Of a stretch of 64,000 nucleotides of DNA, positions 20,584 through 31,086 are shown in pieces. The stretch is taken from contig KV748181.1 of NCBI GenBank assembly GCA_001692895.1, forward strand, positions 3,353,640 through 3,417,639, written 5' to 3'. Positions within the stretch are counted from its first letter, which is position 1. The number at the start of each line of letters is the position of its first letter. The DNA is from Cenococcum geophilum 1.58. Taxonomy: Eukaryota > Ascomycota > Dothideomycetes > Gloniales > Gloniaceae. Under the pieces are notes generated by a model. That model searched no databases and had not been told where the DNA came from. It worked only from the letters and a program-made list of their open reading frames with translations. Both the position numbers and the translations under genes were made by a program.

Positions 20584-23500
20584 CAGAGTTGGTAATAAGT
20601 AAGCTGGCTTACTAGCTTAGCTTGCTTGCTTAATTACTAATCAAGCAAGCCAGCAAGCTAAAAAGTCTATTTTAGGTAAGCAAGTAAGCTAAATAAGGCT
20701 CAGCTTGCTTGCTTGCCCGCTTAATAGGAAATATATATATAAGTTTTAGTTAAGATTCGAATCTAGTAATACACTTTTGGTATTAAGTTTAATGATTTCG
20801 CATATAAATATGCTCATTTAATTGTTTTTCCACGCTAAGATTTCTTACGCGTCAGTCGCAATCTATAATTAAAGAGATCTTTCTGCTGTAACCCCCCCTA
20901 AAACTACTAAACTAGTAGCTATCTACTAGCTCTACTACTAGCTATATCTTATAATCTTACTAAAGCCAACCTAAACGCGATAGCCACTCTGACGCCTATA
21001 ATTACTTTTTCTAAAGCTATTGCTCTAGATATATCCCCCTCGCTTTTAGATAATAATAATTTTAAGATAAATTATGATAGAATTAACTAGCAACGACTCG
21101 GCCGATATTAGAAGCCGTTTAGAGCCTTAAAAAGGAACGCAAGCTTTATCTATAAGTATGGATATCGGCTTTAACATCGCATTAGCAAGCGACTATACTG
21201 GGAATGTAAGTATTGCTATCAGCATGCTCTACCTGGTGGCCGATTTAATATTACCTCTACCACTTCTTCTACGTCCCGACACCTTGCAGAAGAAAGGAAA
21301 GGCCACGGCTATAATAAATATAGTGTAATTAAATTTAATAAGAAGCGGAAAGTAACTGTCCTTAAAGTACTTACTAAAAAATATAAGATCTCTTAAGGCC
21401 TTATAAATAACCTTATTGGCAGCTTTAATAAAACAACCTTCCAGCAAGCCGTAATTAAGTGGATTACCAATAATAATTATCCTCTGCGAGAGGTTGAAAC
21501 ACCTTCCTTTTATATTATAATAGCTACCGCCAATCCTAACGCCGAGAAGTAGATTTGGAAAAGCTACTGATTAGTTTGGCTTTATATAATGCAGGACTAT
21601 AAGGCCTATTAGCCAGCCATAATTAACGAGCTTACGTACGCCCGTTTAAAGCTTTATTTCTTATTTAACGGCTAGACTACACGCAGTGGTAAACATTCTC
21701 TTACCGGCGTATGTGTTCACCTTAATTATAAAGGCAGAGTCGTTAACTACTTAATTACTCTGCTAGAGCTACTTGGCCGTTATATAGGAATTAACTACGC
21801 AGAAGTAATTGGTAACGTTCTTACCTATTTTAACGTTAGTAAAGAGAGGCTTGGCTATTTTATTACTAATAATGCCGTTAATAATGGCACTTATATAGAT
21901 TATCTATCTACCAAACTTAACTTTAAGAAGGAGGATTGTTGGATTTAATGCGTAGCTTATACGCTTAATCTAGCAGCCTAGTTAATTTTATTTAAAAAAG
22001 ATAAAGACGTATATAAGAATAAGGATTTAAATATACTAGTACGTTAATTAATAGATCTTAACTTCCTATTCCCTTACTAACCTCTACTAAGTAGGATAAA
22101 GAACGCTTCCTTAAAGAATAGTAAAGGGAAGGCCCCCTTAGCGTTCTTATTAATATCCTTAATTCTATTAATACACCTCAGCTTTATTAAATCTTTAAGG
22201 ATTATTAGTAAGAGGAGCAGAGCAATCCACTAGAAGCCAGCTTTAAAATTCTTAAAGTAGTTAAGCTAGTTAAAACTAGATGGAATAGTTATTATAACGC
22301 CTTTACCTAAGCTATCCTCCTTTATAGCCCAATTAATTTAATTGTATAATATATAATCACAAAGTATAAAAAGGAAGTAGCTCCTTTAGTAGCTAAAGGG
22401 AAGCTAGTACCTCTACCTCCTCTAGTTATTATAGGTGGAGCTTTAACCTTTTATGATTAGGACGTTATTATTAACTACATTAATATCCTATTACCAATTT
22501 GTAAAGCTACTAAGATGCTTAAAGCTAAAGGCAAGTTAGGCCTACATGGAGCAATTTAGGAGGTTATTCCTACGCTTAATTGGCTGCTAAAGCTCTTTAA
22601 GGAAAAGAAATCTTAAGTAGGTAAAGCAATAATAGAAGACTATCTAGATTAAGAAGTAATTAAGGATTACTACGCAATTAACCTTAATTATGGTTGGTTA
22701 AAGCTTTAGAAGTATTTTAAGAAGCTTAATAAGACTCTTATCTACTATGCAGCCGTCCTACTTTATCCTCTTTATAAATACTTCTGCAAATATACATGGG
22801 CAGATTACCTAGATTGGCTAATTAAAAACGATACAGCTTTCCTAAAGCTTTGGCTTTAATATAAAGCTTAACTAGATCCTCTAACTACGCTATTAAATTA
22901 GTTATAGAAACGGGCACACGCGGCGTTAGGTAGAGACGACTACATTCGCGCCAATACTTATAGCTCTTAAGGCCTTGTCGACGTCGACGAATATGAGACT
23001 TAAAAGGCTTAAGAGCCTCTTAACAACAACCACCCGCTTGCGAACGATCCTATATTATATTAGTAGCAGGAGCGATTAACTCAGCTAAAGCTCTTAAGAA
23101 TAGCTCTTAATATACTGACTATACTAGCTATAAGCGACGACTGTAAACGAGCATTTAGTGAAGCTAGTGATCTTTTAGAGCCGCGTCGATCAAGGCTCCG
23201 CCCTAATATTATTGCTGCTCTATAGTGTAATCGCAGCTACAAAAAGATGGGCTTTAAAAGGTCTAGTAGAAGTAGTAAGTTCGCTATAATCTATATAGGA
23301 AATAGCTAATATCTAGGTTTAGTAATAGAGTCCTTATTGTTAAAGCCAAAGCCTCCCTTAAAGCCTCCCTTGAAGCCTCCCTTAAAGCCTTCCTTAACAC
23401 CACGCCAAGTCTTGTAATGGCTACCACTACGCAAATATACTATATAATTACTACAAGTTATGGCTGCGGAGGAGCTTTAGGGTGGCTTACGGCCTAAATT

Positions 23501-23668
23501 TTGTATACTACACCAAATTTCTATATAAAATTAATTAAGCGGCTAAGCAAGTAAGCAAGCTGATGATTTATTTTAAATAAGCTAAGTAAGCGAGCTTAAG
23601 GTATTAAAAATTGCAAGCAAGCAAGCTAAGGCTGCTCAGCTTAGCTTGCTTGCTTATTACCAACTCTA
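20584..23668 (+). mobile_element. hAT DNA transposon, 8-bp TSD, TIR CAGAGTTGGTAATAAG
   Basis: The ends are inverted CAGAGTTGGTAATAA repeats (20584-20598; right end TTATTACCAACTCTA at 23654-23668, with the last G changed to A). The 8-bp flanks are GTCTCTCC (20576-20583) and GTCTCTCT (23669-23676), the hAT target-duplication size with one transition. Just inside both ends are many GCAAGC / GCTTGC copies (20590-20720 and 23530-23652), typical of subterminal transposase binding sites. A hAT transposase remnant fills the middle. Confidence 0.95.
21070..23290 (+). pseudogene. hAT transposase remnant
   Basis: A BED-type zinc finger is visible at about 21145-21240: IYKYGYRL-stop-HRISK...YWECKYCYQHALPGG, with C-x2-C intact. 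The hAT catalytic core follows; NNGTYIDYLSTKLNF...CWI-stop-CVAYTLNLAA (about 21875-21980) matches the conserved CxxHxLNL block with His as Tyr. The C-terminal dimerisation region at about 23095-23240 (LNILTILAISDDCKRAFSEASDLLEPRRSRLRP) is well preserved. The full set of hAT landmarks over about 740 codons is close to family length. Several in-frame stops make it inactive, although it keeps more CpG and fewer changes than G2. Confidence 0.9.
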
Positions 23669-23676
23669 GTCTCTCT

Positions 23677-24811
23677 AGCTAGGACGTAATCCTGCCTACC
23701 TACTAGGTATACTAGGGGTTAAAGCCTAGCTAAGGGGTAAGGTCCCTAAAGCCAGCAGTGGCTACTACATACTACGCCCTGTGGGAGGTTTTAGTTCCTA
23801 TTTCACGTTGCCTATAAGAGTCTCCTTATAATAGGCCGACTGTATCTTATAGGAGGGGGGCTGTAAAGATACCAGGTCCCGCACTAGATGACCTGCTCCC
23901 CCCCCTCCTACTAACTAAGCTTATGTCCCCTCTTTTTATAAGCTAGCCTATATCTTTAACCATTAAGTCCTTGTCTAACTGGCCTATATTTCCTTAGAGC
24001 CTCCCCTATATAATACGCGTTAGGTTATATACACCACGCCTATTAAAACCCTCTTATAAGTTACCTGGTCGAACGCTATAGGGCCGTTAAAGCTGGCCTG
24101 TGTTTCCGCTGCCTAGAGCTTTGCCCGTGTTTCTACCTCGTTAAGCCGTCTAGTCGCCGTCGCGTCGCTATTATATCACTATCGCGTCTGTCGTCCAGGT
24201 CGCGCGCACTATGCCTATTAAGACCCTCTTCTAAGTTACCTAGGTGTTGGATACCAAATAAGCCCTTATAAAGGGGCCTTAACGAGTTCTCTAGGCAGGG
24301 CCTTAATAAATTCTTTATAGTGGCCTTAGGGCCTTAACAGGTTTTATATAAGGTATCTACAACGCGTTAATATTAACAAGTTCTTATAAAAAGAGGTTCC
24401 CTACGCCCTCGCTGTATCCCTTTACGATCTTACAGCTAGTGCAAGCCTAAGGGTATCCTGTTGTATAACTAGGACGCGTCTACGTTAACTAGCTATAATA
24501 AGGCCAGTTTTGGGCCTGGCTATAAGCCAGGTAGTTGTACATCGGGTGGTTTTTATATCCCAGTTTCCCTTAATAGGCCTCCCTAGGTGGTAGAGCAGGA
24601 GCCTTAAGCGGAGGCAGTAAGGCTCCTGGTGTTGTTAAGGGCGATGCGTACGCGTCGCGAGCTCAACACCACAGAACCGCAGCGACAGCGCGCTGCACGC
24701 GCTGCGACGGCTCTCTACCATCGCCTCTGCACTTGGCCATCAAAAGGAACGATTTCCTGATAATGTTTCCACCCGCGGCAACGTGGACGCGTGCAGTAGG
24801 GCTTTACGGAT
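23677..24811 (-). pseudogene. LINE 5' region and ORF1-like start
   Basis: This is the 5' part of the LINE, upstream of the hAT on the minus strand. The first 150 bp or so (24811-24660) are relatively GC-rich, unlike the rest. The middle (24240-24340) has GGCCTTAA-rich short repeats. Reading across the hAT site, a minus-strand frame ...R-I-T-S-stop-L-E-R-L-L-R-G-L-R-E-R-I-R-V-S-V-Y-Q continues to about 20370 and looks like a helical ORF1/Gag. The assignment is by position and appearance only. Confidence 0.45.
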
Positions 24812-25218
24812 TAAGGAAAGTAATAAAAGAGTGTCTAGATTGCTAAAGGAATAAATTAACGAGGTATAAGCTATATGGAGGGCTATAACCTATTAAAATA
24901 CTAGAGAGACTATAGGAGGTTATATTATAGGACTTTATTATAAAGCTACTAAAGTTAAGAGATCCTATTACCGGATAAGATTATAACATAATCTTAGTAA
25001 TAGATAAGTTAACTAAATAGGGCTACTTTGTAGCATGTATAAAAGAAATCTTAGTGGAGGATATTGCTAAAATTTATATTAAAGAAGTATTCGCAAGATA
25101 CGGAGTATTAAGTAAGATTATATTAGACAGAGATTTAAGATTCGTAGTAGTAAGAGGTATTCTTAGCGGAGTAAGGAGTACAAGTAGTAACTTCTACTGT
25201 ATATTGCCCGCAAACGGA
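24812..25218 (+). pseudogene. pol: G2 copy 1 integrase core
   Basis: After the LINE the frame resumes: zinc-region CLDC, then KLYGGLQPIKILERP, V-I-L-D-F-I-I-K (first catalytic Asp, about 24928), VIDKLTKWGYFVA, and I-I-L-D-R-D-L-R-F-V (second Asp, about 25115-25145). The Q-T-D-S motif that carries the third acidic residue is split by the Ginger-like element at 25222/29202. Confidence 0.85.
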
Positions 25219-25222
25219 TAGT

Positions 25223-25362
25223 TATTCCAACTGATACTGGTACATACAATATTCCAGAACATTTCTGCCTCATTTTAGAATAAGTCGTCCTTGTTCCAGA
25301 ATGAGTTATATATCGCTTTAATCGACCTTATTCCGGACTGCTTGTCTTATTCCAGAAAAGAT
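25223..25362 (+). repeat. Left TIR of the Ginger-like element
   Basis: 140 bp. It contains several TTCCAGAA / TTCCGGAC boxes spaced through the repeat (near 25235, 25291, 25332 and 25351), candidate transposase binding sites. Confidence 0.9.
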
Positions 25363-25529
25363 TTAAAGCTATATTAAGATTTAATAGAGCTTTTTTAACT
25401 TCTCAATAAATATATAGATTTGGTAGAGCGTAGTCGCGATATCTAGTATAAAAATATATAATTTTGATTTTCTAATAAGATTTTCTATTGCTCTAGAGAT
25501 TAAATTTTACCACCCCCCCTTAACCACCA

Positions 25530-28500
25530 CAACACTATCAGATTCTATCTAAAGTAGGTTACACTACGCTTAACAAGTATATTTAAAGGCATTTCCGCAT
25601 TATAGATATAGGCTATAAGTAGTAGAAGCCAATTAGGTAGGGGGTAGTTAATCGCGTTCCCTAATACCAAAATTTATAAATCGCGTAAAGCTTTAATCTT
25701 ATTAAGATCTATTAAAAACCAGGCTCTCTAAGGTTCTGCTAGTCGTAGTCTAATTGCCTAATTAGGTTTAGCGCGTCCGCGACGTAGACCTCTCCTAGCT
25801 ACGCCAACCTTACTACCCCCATTCTCCTAGCTTAATTAATTACCTTCCTTATCTACTATTATTAATTAAGGCTGTGTCGAACTTTATAGTAGAGTCCCCC
25901 GTTAGGCTCGCTTTATTTAAGAGTTAATCTAAGTACTAGTAAGCCTTCTATAAGCTCTTGCTAGAGGCTCGCCTAGGGAGTCCTCCGTCAGTTAATTTAT
26001 ATAAGGCCCCCCTCTATAGTAGTAGGAAGAACATTCTATATTTCCTTTTCAACAGCTACACCATTAATCGCTACATCCTCGCCTATACCCACAATAGGTA
26101 GGCCGCGTAGTTATTAAATAGGCTTTAACTACTGCAGAGAGCGGCAGGATCATACTAACACTCATATTAAGGCAAGCATTATAGGTCTCCAGCGGCTTAA
26201 CAAGCTCGTTGCCTAAGAAGAGCTCCTTAACAATTCCGTACTAAGTACGAACCTTAAAGTAGCCGTAATTTCGAATCTTATATATGCGGCCGGGTATACA
26301 GGAGACTTCAGTACTGCGTTAAAGCTTTTTAGGAATTCTAAAAAGGACGACGTCACCTATATTAAATTCGGTAACGTAGTATTGCCTACTATACTTCTTC
26401 TTTATTTATTTACGGGAGTAAGCAGCTTATTATCAAACTCTCTTATGCAAATCTAATAAATCATAAGTAAAGAAATCTGAACGTTATAAGGGAATCTATA
26501 GCTATTACAATCGTAATTCCTTCTAACGTTCCTTAAGTCTCTCACGCACCTGCCGTATAAGCTCTCGCTATAGTAGTATAGAGTGAATAGGGTAGTTAGA
26601 GTCCTTTAACGCCAGAATTAACTCACGCCGGTAAGAAGGCGTGGCGACGTCATAGTACTTATTAAAATCCATAGGTAGTAGGCCTACTCCACTAGCTACA
26701 CGGTAGAGCTATACACGTAAATCTTTAACCCTTATAGCAAGATCATCTATAAAGGAGCCTCCTAGTATATAAAAAGTATCTTCTGGATCTTTAATCCAGT
26801 TATCTAGATATAACTCCTCCTGCTAACAGATAGATCGCTACCTTCTTTTAATATTAAGATTAAACTCAGCTTGCTATAGAGCTCTAGCAGCGGCGTCAGC
26901 TATAATCTGTCTATTTAATTCAGTAAACTCTTCTCTTATTAATTGCATCTGGACGTCTTAGCTTAGTATAGGAAAGCCTTCCGGTAAAGGCGGAGGCTAC
27001 CTAAATCCACTTAATCCTAACAACTACATAGCCTCCATAATCTCGCGATATTAACTTAAGATTAGTAAGCAGCCTTTAAAGGTCTAATCATTATTAGATA
27101 AAGTAGGGTTTAAAGGAGTCCTTAGCCTCTGCATATTATCTTCTAATTAACCCTTATTCTCCTCATCTTCTAATTAACTATCATTCTCCTCATCTTCTAA
27201 TTGATCCTCATTCTCCTTATCTTTATATTCGGCCGCGACCGAGCTCTAGCTGCCGTTTGGTTCCTCATTAGAATATTTATCGTCCTCACGCTCTTGCTCA
27301 GCTACCTGTCACCCATCACCGTTCTCATCTAGTAAAGGGCCGAGAACTTCCTTATTGCCATTAAGATCCTCTTCCTCCTCAGCTTTAAAGGTATCAGTGA
27401 CTTCTAGCGGAGGCTCTGCAGTAGCCCGGTAACCGGGCGCCACTAAAATAAATAGCCAAGGATCTCTCCCATAAAGGCAGTAGAAAGGTATACAGCCAAT
27501 TAATTTATGGTAGGTGTGATTAATTAAGGCTGCGATAATTAGGCAAGCCGCCGCCCATCGCGAAGTTCCTAAGAGTCGCTTTACTGCATAAAGCTTCTTC
27601 TTTGCATAACCATTAGCTTGCTCTACAAGGCCTTACGACTAGGGGTATTATAGCCGGCTATTAATTACCTTAATTCCATAACGCCGAAGCAGTATAAGAA
27701 GGGCGCCTTTAAATTCTAAGCCGTTATCGCTCTACTAAATACGCGGGTAAATATAATGATGTATCTATTAGAGCACAGCTATAGCGACTTACTTAGCGGT
27801 CTTCTGCTTAAGGGGGTATAGGGCGCAGTATTTACTAAAGTGATCGCGTATCTGTAGGATCCATTTATATTCGCTGTCGGCCTTATTGCGCATATCAATA
27901 AGATCGCCCTGGATATAATCAAAAGAAGCCCTAAAGACAATTGCATTAAGCGGTAGCCGTATAGCGTTAGGAGCGCTCCTACGAAAATATTAGTATCACA
28001 TACAACTAACAATTTTATAAAAAGTTAAACTTACTTAATGCATACCCGGCAGTGTTCTGGAAGCTAAATAACTTCCACCAGCTGTATACCGTATTAATTG
28101 GCCGCAAGCGTACTATATGTCTTCTTCTGCCCTATGTGGTAAAGCTCCTTATAGTACCAAACAATAGTATTATATATTTCTGGCTCAGGAATAACCTTTA
28201 AGCTATAGTTAGATAAGCGAATTAGCCGCCTCCAGAGGCCGTGTATATGCTTTTTGCCTTATTCCTATATAAACCAGCGGCTCTTAGCCTTTAATTTAGC
28301 GTTGCGTTCGGCCTATAAGAGAGTTTTATAACCCAGATTGGTAAGCTAGGAAATAATATCGTTATATTTTTCCTAGGTGACGCGCTTTATAGAGACGTTC
28401 CGAGTTTCTTCTAGATACTTAGTAAAGGCAGGCTTTACTATAACTGAGAAGGAAACGACTGCTTAGCTAGCGTTATAGTCTTCGTTTATAGGAGTATCGG

Positions 28501-28600
28501 TAGGAGGTAAGGAAGCCGTAGGCGCGGAGGCGGGCGCGGAGGTAGGCGCGGATGGTATTGCTGTTGCTAGTATTAGATTTAAGCTAGCAGTAGAGTCAAA
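25530..28600 (-). pseudogene. Integrase-like transposase of the Ginger-like element
   Basis: Minus-strand order: an HHCC zinc region (Y-H-I-G-Q-K-K-T-Y near 28125 and C-R-V-C near 28045), then the catalytic core. The core has D-L-I-D-M (about 27900, first Asp), RDHFSKYCALYPLK (about 27850), S-D-N-G-L-E-F-K-G (about 27715-27740, second Asp) and L-V-E-Q-A-N-G (about 27615-27640, catalytic Glu). All three DDE residues appear intact. This core resembles KRBA2/Ginger integrases rather than the neighbouring G2 integrase. A long C-terminal part continues to about 26500 (LGGSFIDDLAIRVKDLRV, YYDVATPSYRRELILALKD), with an acidic Glu/Asp-rich repeat at about 27130-27220. Stops are scattered, so it is inactive. 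Confidence 0.8.
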
Positions 28601-29061
28601 TATATATTTAGAACTTACAGAAAAGGCGTGCATATTGTTAAGGATCTAATTAAGTCATATGTAGAGGCGGTAGGTAAGGAAGGATAAATAAAAAAATTTT
28701 AAAGTTCGTAATAGCCCCTAAGCTAAGCCTAATTAGGCGATTTTTAAGCAAAATTAACACTATAAAGGAGCTCACGAGAGCTTTGCAAAATGCCTTATAC
28801 TTAATTGCAAAATATTATTTAACCACCAAATATACACTTATTAAGGGGATCTTTTAGCGACGTTATGTAGGCATAGTTAGCGTAATTTAAGGTTATTCTA
28901 GAACCTATGCAATAACTATTTACCAATTAAATCTAGATGCGAAGAAAAATAAAAGTATAAAATGTATATATTTTAAAGAGCTTTACGACTCGTAGTATGC
29001 GTGTGGGCCTTGGCGAGCCTCTACCTACTATACCACCTAGCAATTGGCCTAACCTTTAAAG

Positions 29062-29201
29062 ATCTTTTCCGGAATAAGACAAGCAGTCCGGAATAAGGTC
29101 AATTAAAGCGATATATAACTCATTCTGGAACAAGGACGACTTATTCTAGAATGAGGTAGAAATGTTCTAAAATATTATATGTACCGGTATTAGTCGGAAC
29201 A
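29062..29201 (-). repeat. Right TIR of the Ginger-like element
   Basis: Partner of 25223-25362, followed by TAGT and the resumed G2 integrase. Confidence 0.9.
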
Positions 29202-29205
29202 TAGT

Positions 29206-29945
29206 TAAACGGAAAGATTAAATTAGACACTAGAGTAGTATCTAAAACATTATATTAATTATATATAGAATAATTAGGTATTACTATTACTAGTTATATA
29301 GTTTATATATAATATAATACTACAAGAAGGAATAGGTATATTACTATTTAAGGTAAATTATAGATACGAGCTAAGAATATCGTTATTACTATAGTAAGTA
29401 AAGAAAATAAGTAGTACAGCTAAAGAAAGAATAAAGATATTAATAAATCTTTATATAGACCTTATGGAATTAGTAAAAAAAGTATAAAAAAGTATAAAAA
29501 AGTACTATAATGCTAAGAGATCTAAAGGACTAGATCTTAAGGAGGGAGATAAAGTATAGCTACTATATAAAAATTTCAAAAGTTAATGACTAAGTAAAAA
29601 GTTAGACTACGTCAGACTAAGACCTTTTAAAATTACGTAAAAGATTTTACTAATTATATTTAAGTTAAACCTACTAGCTAAGATAAAGATCTACCCTATA
29701 TAGTATATTATAATGCTAGAACTAGTATACGGGAATATTAAACTACTAGTTTATAAAGCAGATACGTATAAAGGATAAAAGGAAGATAAATAGTAAGTTT
29801 TAAAGATTGTTAGTTATAAGGACATTAATAATAAAATATAGTATAAGGTTAAGTGGATAGGCTATAATAAGACTACCTAGGAGCTACTAGAAAATTTAAA
29901 AAATGCTATAAGAAAGGTATAGGAGTATTAAAAGAAATTAGGTTA
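29206..29945 (+). pseudogene. pol: G2 copy 1 integrase C-terminus and chromodomain
   Basis: The frame resumes with the third integrase motif and runs through the C-terminal domain (GLDLKEGDKV-like, about 29525-29560) to a chromodomain at about 29770-29940. The chromodomain reads V-L-K-I-V-S-Y-K-D-I-N-N-K-I-stop-Y-K-V-K-W-I-G-Y-N-K-T-T-stop-E-L-L-E-N-L-K-N-A, the canonical layout with the W-x-G-Y core kept. Confidence 0.8.
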
Positions 29946-29984
29946 GGCAGTATTAATAAAATAAAATAGCTAAAAAATAAGTTA

Positions 29985-30897
29985 CCTAAGGGGGACCTAA
30001 GAAGAGCAGTTGCTAAACTACTTAGATTTGTTTTCTTCTTAGTTAGAAGAGAATTTATTCTTTTATTGCTAAGTTTCTATAAACCTTATTCTATAAGCTT
30101 CTACTCCTTAAAATAGACCTTCTTATAAACCTTCTTAAGATAGAGTAACTAAGTAGACGCCGCGATATAAGCATTTAGGGCCTTCTGTTCTGCATTATAA
30201 GAACATTTTAACTTAATAAGGGCTTAAGATAACTCGCTATTAAGATAAGTAGTAGTAGATTAAATATAAGACCCTAAGACAGATTAATTAGGGAACTAGA
30301 TAACTATTAAGAGTAATAAAACGCGTATATTTAGTATTAAATATAAAGCGAACGTTACAGGACGAACGAATATTTACTTTAATATACTCTAAGTAAGAGG
30401 ACGGTTATTAAAAGGATAGACTTACTAACGTAATGTAAACTAACCCCTCTTTTACATAACGAGAACACGGAGATAGTATAATTTCACTAAGCGATAATAT
30501 TATAGTAACGGTGCGAGCATAACGTTAGGCGTGTAAAGAAGAAGAAGTTTTAGGTATAATAAGTAACGATATTAACTAAATTAATTAAATAGACATTATA
30601 CCTCTAGTAAATAACTTAGAGATATTAAGAGTCTTTAAGGACAAAGATAGAAAGGAGGGAGATGGTGTTATAGACGCTTTAAGTACAATATTATAACTAC
30701 TAGGAAAGAAGTTGGAAGCAGCTAGTTAGTTAATTAAGGTATAGTCTAGAATAGAGCTAATAGAACTATATAACGAGGAATAGTAACTAAGGTTATATAA
30801 CGTGCTATATATTAAACGTAAGGAATAAGAGGAACTTATATACCTTATATATAAGACGTACTTTATATATAAGGAGGATTTCTTAGAAGTATAGTTA
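29985..30897 (-). pseudogene. Antisense frame of G2 with a cysteine cluster and coiled coil (copy 1)
   Basis: Between the chromodomain and the 3' LTR, the minus strand carries a protein-like frame. It contains P-C-S-R-Y-V-K-E-G-L-V-Y near 30455-30495, which has CX2CX6C spacing once Tyr is read as a mutated Cys, and then Y-L-E-Y for a second CX2C. A conserved F-I-F-N-T-K-Y-T-R...T-L-N-S-Y-L-V-P block (about 30340-30290) and a Lys/Leu-rich coiled-coil region follow towards 30000. The same frame is found in G2 copy 3 (+ strand 44656-45350) and part of copy 2 (about 43650-44110). I do not recognise the protein. Conservation in three copies argues it was a real second gene, transcribed against gag-pol. 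Confidence 0.55.
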
Positions 30898-31086
30898 TGT
30901 ATTTAAAGGACCACAGTCCCTACCTAGATAGTTCTTCTCTTCTTATAATAATTTTTAAAATATAATTAGAGTTAATCTATTAGGCAACCACTTTATTAGT
31001 TATTATTATATTGTTAACTAATCTATACCTATATACCTAGCCTATTAATAAGTCTACCGTAGTTCCTACTATAAGGCTTCGTTATA
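30898..31086 (+). repeat. G2 copy 1 3' LTR
   Basis: 189 bp, TGTATTTAAAGGACC...CGTTATA (probably CGTTACA before RIP). Matching LTRs lie at 37256-37443 (+) and 44133-44323 (-). The next base, 31087, is Copia sequence, so G2 copy 1 had inserted into a Copia element. Confidence 0.85.

Larger units (their letters stand above)
18962..24811 (-). mobile_element. Minus-strand LINE derivative, with a hAT element nested inside
   Basis: The left end is a poly-T run (18962-18971 and on), the poly-A tail of a minus-strand LINE. TAGGGAAAG (18953-18961) and TAAGGAAAG (24812-24820) flank it as a 9-bp target duplication with one transition. Minus-strand landmarks from 3' to 5' are a cysteine/His zinc motif (about 19480-19540), an RNase H domain (about 19830-20250) and an ORF1-like frame (about 20370-20575, continuing after the hAT at 23677-23760). 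Without the hAT the element is only about 2.76 kb, and I see no endonuclease or RT. It looks like an internally deleted, non-autonomous copy of a Tad/I-type LINE. Confidence 0.75.
25223..29201 (-). mobile_element. Ginger-like DNA transposon (integrase-type), 140-bp TIRs, TSD TAGT
   Basis: Inverted repeats 25223-25362 and 29062-29201 are 140 bp and differ at about 11 sites, all transitions. The termini are TGTTCC...GGAACA (the left end now TATTCC), and TAGT is duplicated at 25219-25222 and 29202-29205. A 4-bp duplication, TGT...ACA ends and an internal retroviral-type integrase match the Ginger class of DNA transposons, whose transposase derives from Gypsy-like integrases. No RT is present inside. 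It sits exactly in the QTD-x-QTE motif of the G2 integrase. Confidence 0.85.
14614..31086 (+). mobile_element. G2 copy 1: chromodomain Gypsy retrotransposon, multiply nested
   Basis: A second Gypsy chromovirus family. This copy begins inside the region before the protease (gag missing because G1 interrupts it) and runs through protease, RT, RNase H, integrase, chromodomain, an antisense frame and a 3' LTR (30898-31086). Three elements interrupt it: 16087-18240, 18962-24811 and 25223-29201. Each junction can be checked against the uninterrupted copy 2 (37256-44132). Coding damage is transition-type throughout. Confidence 0.9.

Noticed and set aside
27779-28012. 77-codon minus-strand frame as a separate small gene
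   Set aside because: It is another frame of the integrase core of the Ginger-like element, whose catalytic motifs are read in the neighbouring frame.
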